Part shown: one piece after another, positions 63,750 to 64,000 of the stretch
How the letters are laid out: every line of letters starts with the position of its first letter
Position numbering within the stretch: position 1 is the first letter of the stretch
Assembly: GCF_002135375.1 (NCBI RefSeq)
Contig: NZ_NEGH01000006.1
Coordinates: forward strand, 135,730-199,729
DNA: 64,000 bases
Reading direction: 5' to 3'
Origin: Acinetobacter sp. ANC 4558
GTDB lineage: Bacteria; Pseudomonadota; Gammaproteobacteria; Pseudomonadales; Moraxellaceae
Made by a program: the position numbers and the translations under genes
The notes under the pieces: generated by a model
Seen by the model: only the letters and a program-made list of their open reading frames with translations
Database searches by the model: none
Told to the model about the DNA's origin: nothing

Positions 63750-63904
63750 CAACAAACCTCCTTTAAACTTTCTACAGCACTTTCAGGCAATCCAAACACT
63801 TCATTAAAAGCTTGATCAAAACCGCCGTCAGTAATGAACTGATCAATTGAGTTTATTTGTTTGTCGGTTTCCAATTCTTCAACTTCAGAGCATTGTTTAG
63901 TCAT
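63749..63904 (-). CDS. Small phage-like protein
   Basis: 51 aa, acidic ('CSEVEELETDKQINSIDQFITDG', ending 'SLKEVC'). It starts inside the end of the upstream gene (8-base overlap ATGACTAA) and overlaps the AlpA-like gene by one base. The overlapped, tiny genes are characteristic of prophages and their satellites. A GAGCC ribosome site precedes the ATG. No known family. Confidence 0.6.
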   Translation of the reverse strand: MTKQCSEVEELETDKQINSIDQFITDGGFDQAFNEVFGLPESAVESLKEVC

Positions 63905-64000
63905 GGGTTGGCTCCTGATTGAAATTATTCAGGGCATTTTCACAAGCTTCTTCGGTTGTTGATCCTTGCCCATTTAATAAAACTTTTCGATTAGGATCTT
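63897..64000 (-). CDS. Partial phage-like protein (5' end beyond the window)
   Basis: The last 33 codons of a frame that remains open to the window edge ('NGQGSTTEEACENALNNFNQEP' near its end). It overlaps the next gene by 8 bases. No function can be given. Confidence 0.5.
   Translation of the reverse strand, partial: DPNRKVLLNGQGSTTEEACENALNNFNQEPTHD

Overview
The window looks like chromosome from an Acinetobacter species or a close Moraxellaceae relative. The DNA is AT-rich, with dense Acinetobacter-type housekeeping genes: hemE, trpGDC, glnA, ubiC-ubiA, gcdH, csrA, lysC and a tRNA-Asn. This assignment rests on gene content and order, not on a database search.

Layout. 1-7.4 kb: a patatin-like lipoprotein, an acyl-CoA thioesterase, a TetR regulator with an MFS exporter, two paralogous small secreted proteins with matching promoters and 5' hairpins, a CobW-type GTPase, YaeQ and an FKBP isomerase. 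7.4-8.4 kb: a very AT-rich non-coding gap. 8.4-27.6 kb: a tightly packed, one-direction cluster of about 19 kb (below). 27.7-36.3 kb: PnuC, a peptide deformylase, an MHS transporter, pirin, an L,D-transpeptidase, hemE, a DUF817 protein, folE and an Smr protein. 36.7-42.5 kb: small unknown genes, trpC/trpD/trpG, then a scar with an AlpA-like regulator and a decayed IS5-type transposase beside a PHP-domain lipoprotein. 43-48 kb: glnA behind a sigma-54/NtrC-type promoter, then ubiC-ubiA. 48-56 kb: a probable glutarate or related dicarboxylate catabolic region (two LysR regulators, GcdH, a second acyl-CoA dehydrogenase, a class III CoA-transferase, an MHS transporter). 56-63.4 kb: tRNA-Asn, purine permease plus adenine deaminase, cytochrome b561, rnhB, csrA, lysC. 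The last 0.5 kb is the edge of a phage-like island.

The striking region is 8.4-27.6 kb. It starts with a two-partner secretion pair (a short filamentous-haemagglutinin-type exoprotein and its outer-membrane transporter). It continues without a break into a complete set for building a polyketide- or fatty-acid-like chain: phosphopantetheinyl transferase, ketoreductase, dehydratase, acyl carrier protein, GcvT-like aminomethyltransferase, a fused ketosynthase/chain-length-factor protein, a second ketosynthase, a degenerate ketosynthase-fold protein and a malonyltransferase. An envelope-spanning export set follows: LolD-like ATPase, periplasmic protein, LolC/FtsX-like permease, LolA-like carrier and an outer-membrane protein. 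The biosynthetic gene set resembles the cyl operon of group B Streptococcus, which makes the polyene granadaene, but no CylE or CylJ counterpart is recognisable and export is rebuilt for a Gram-negative envelope. My working hypothesis is that it makes a polyene or other unusual acyl lipid and carries it to the outer membrane, possibly in functional association with the secreted exoprotein.
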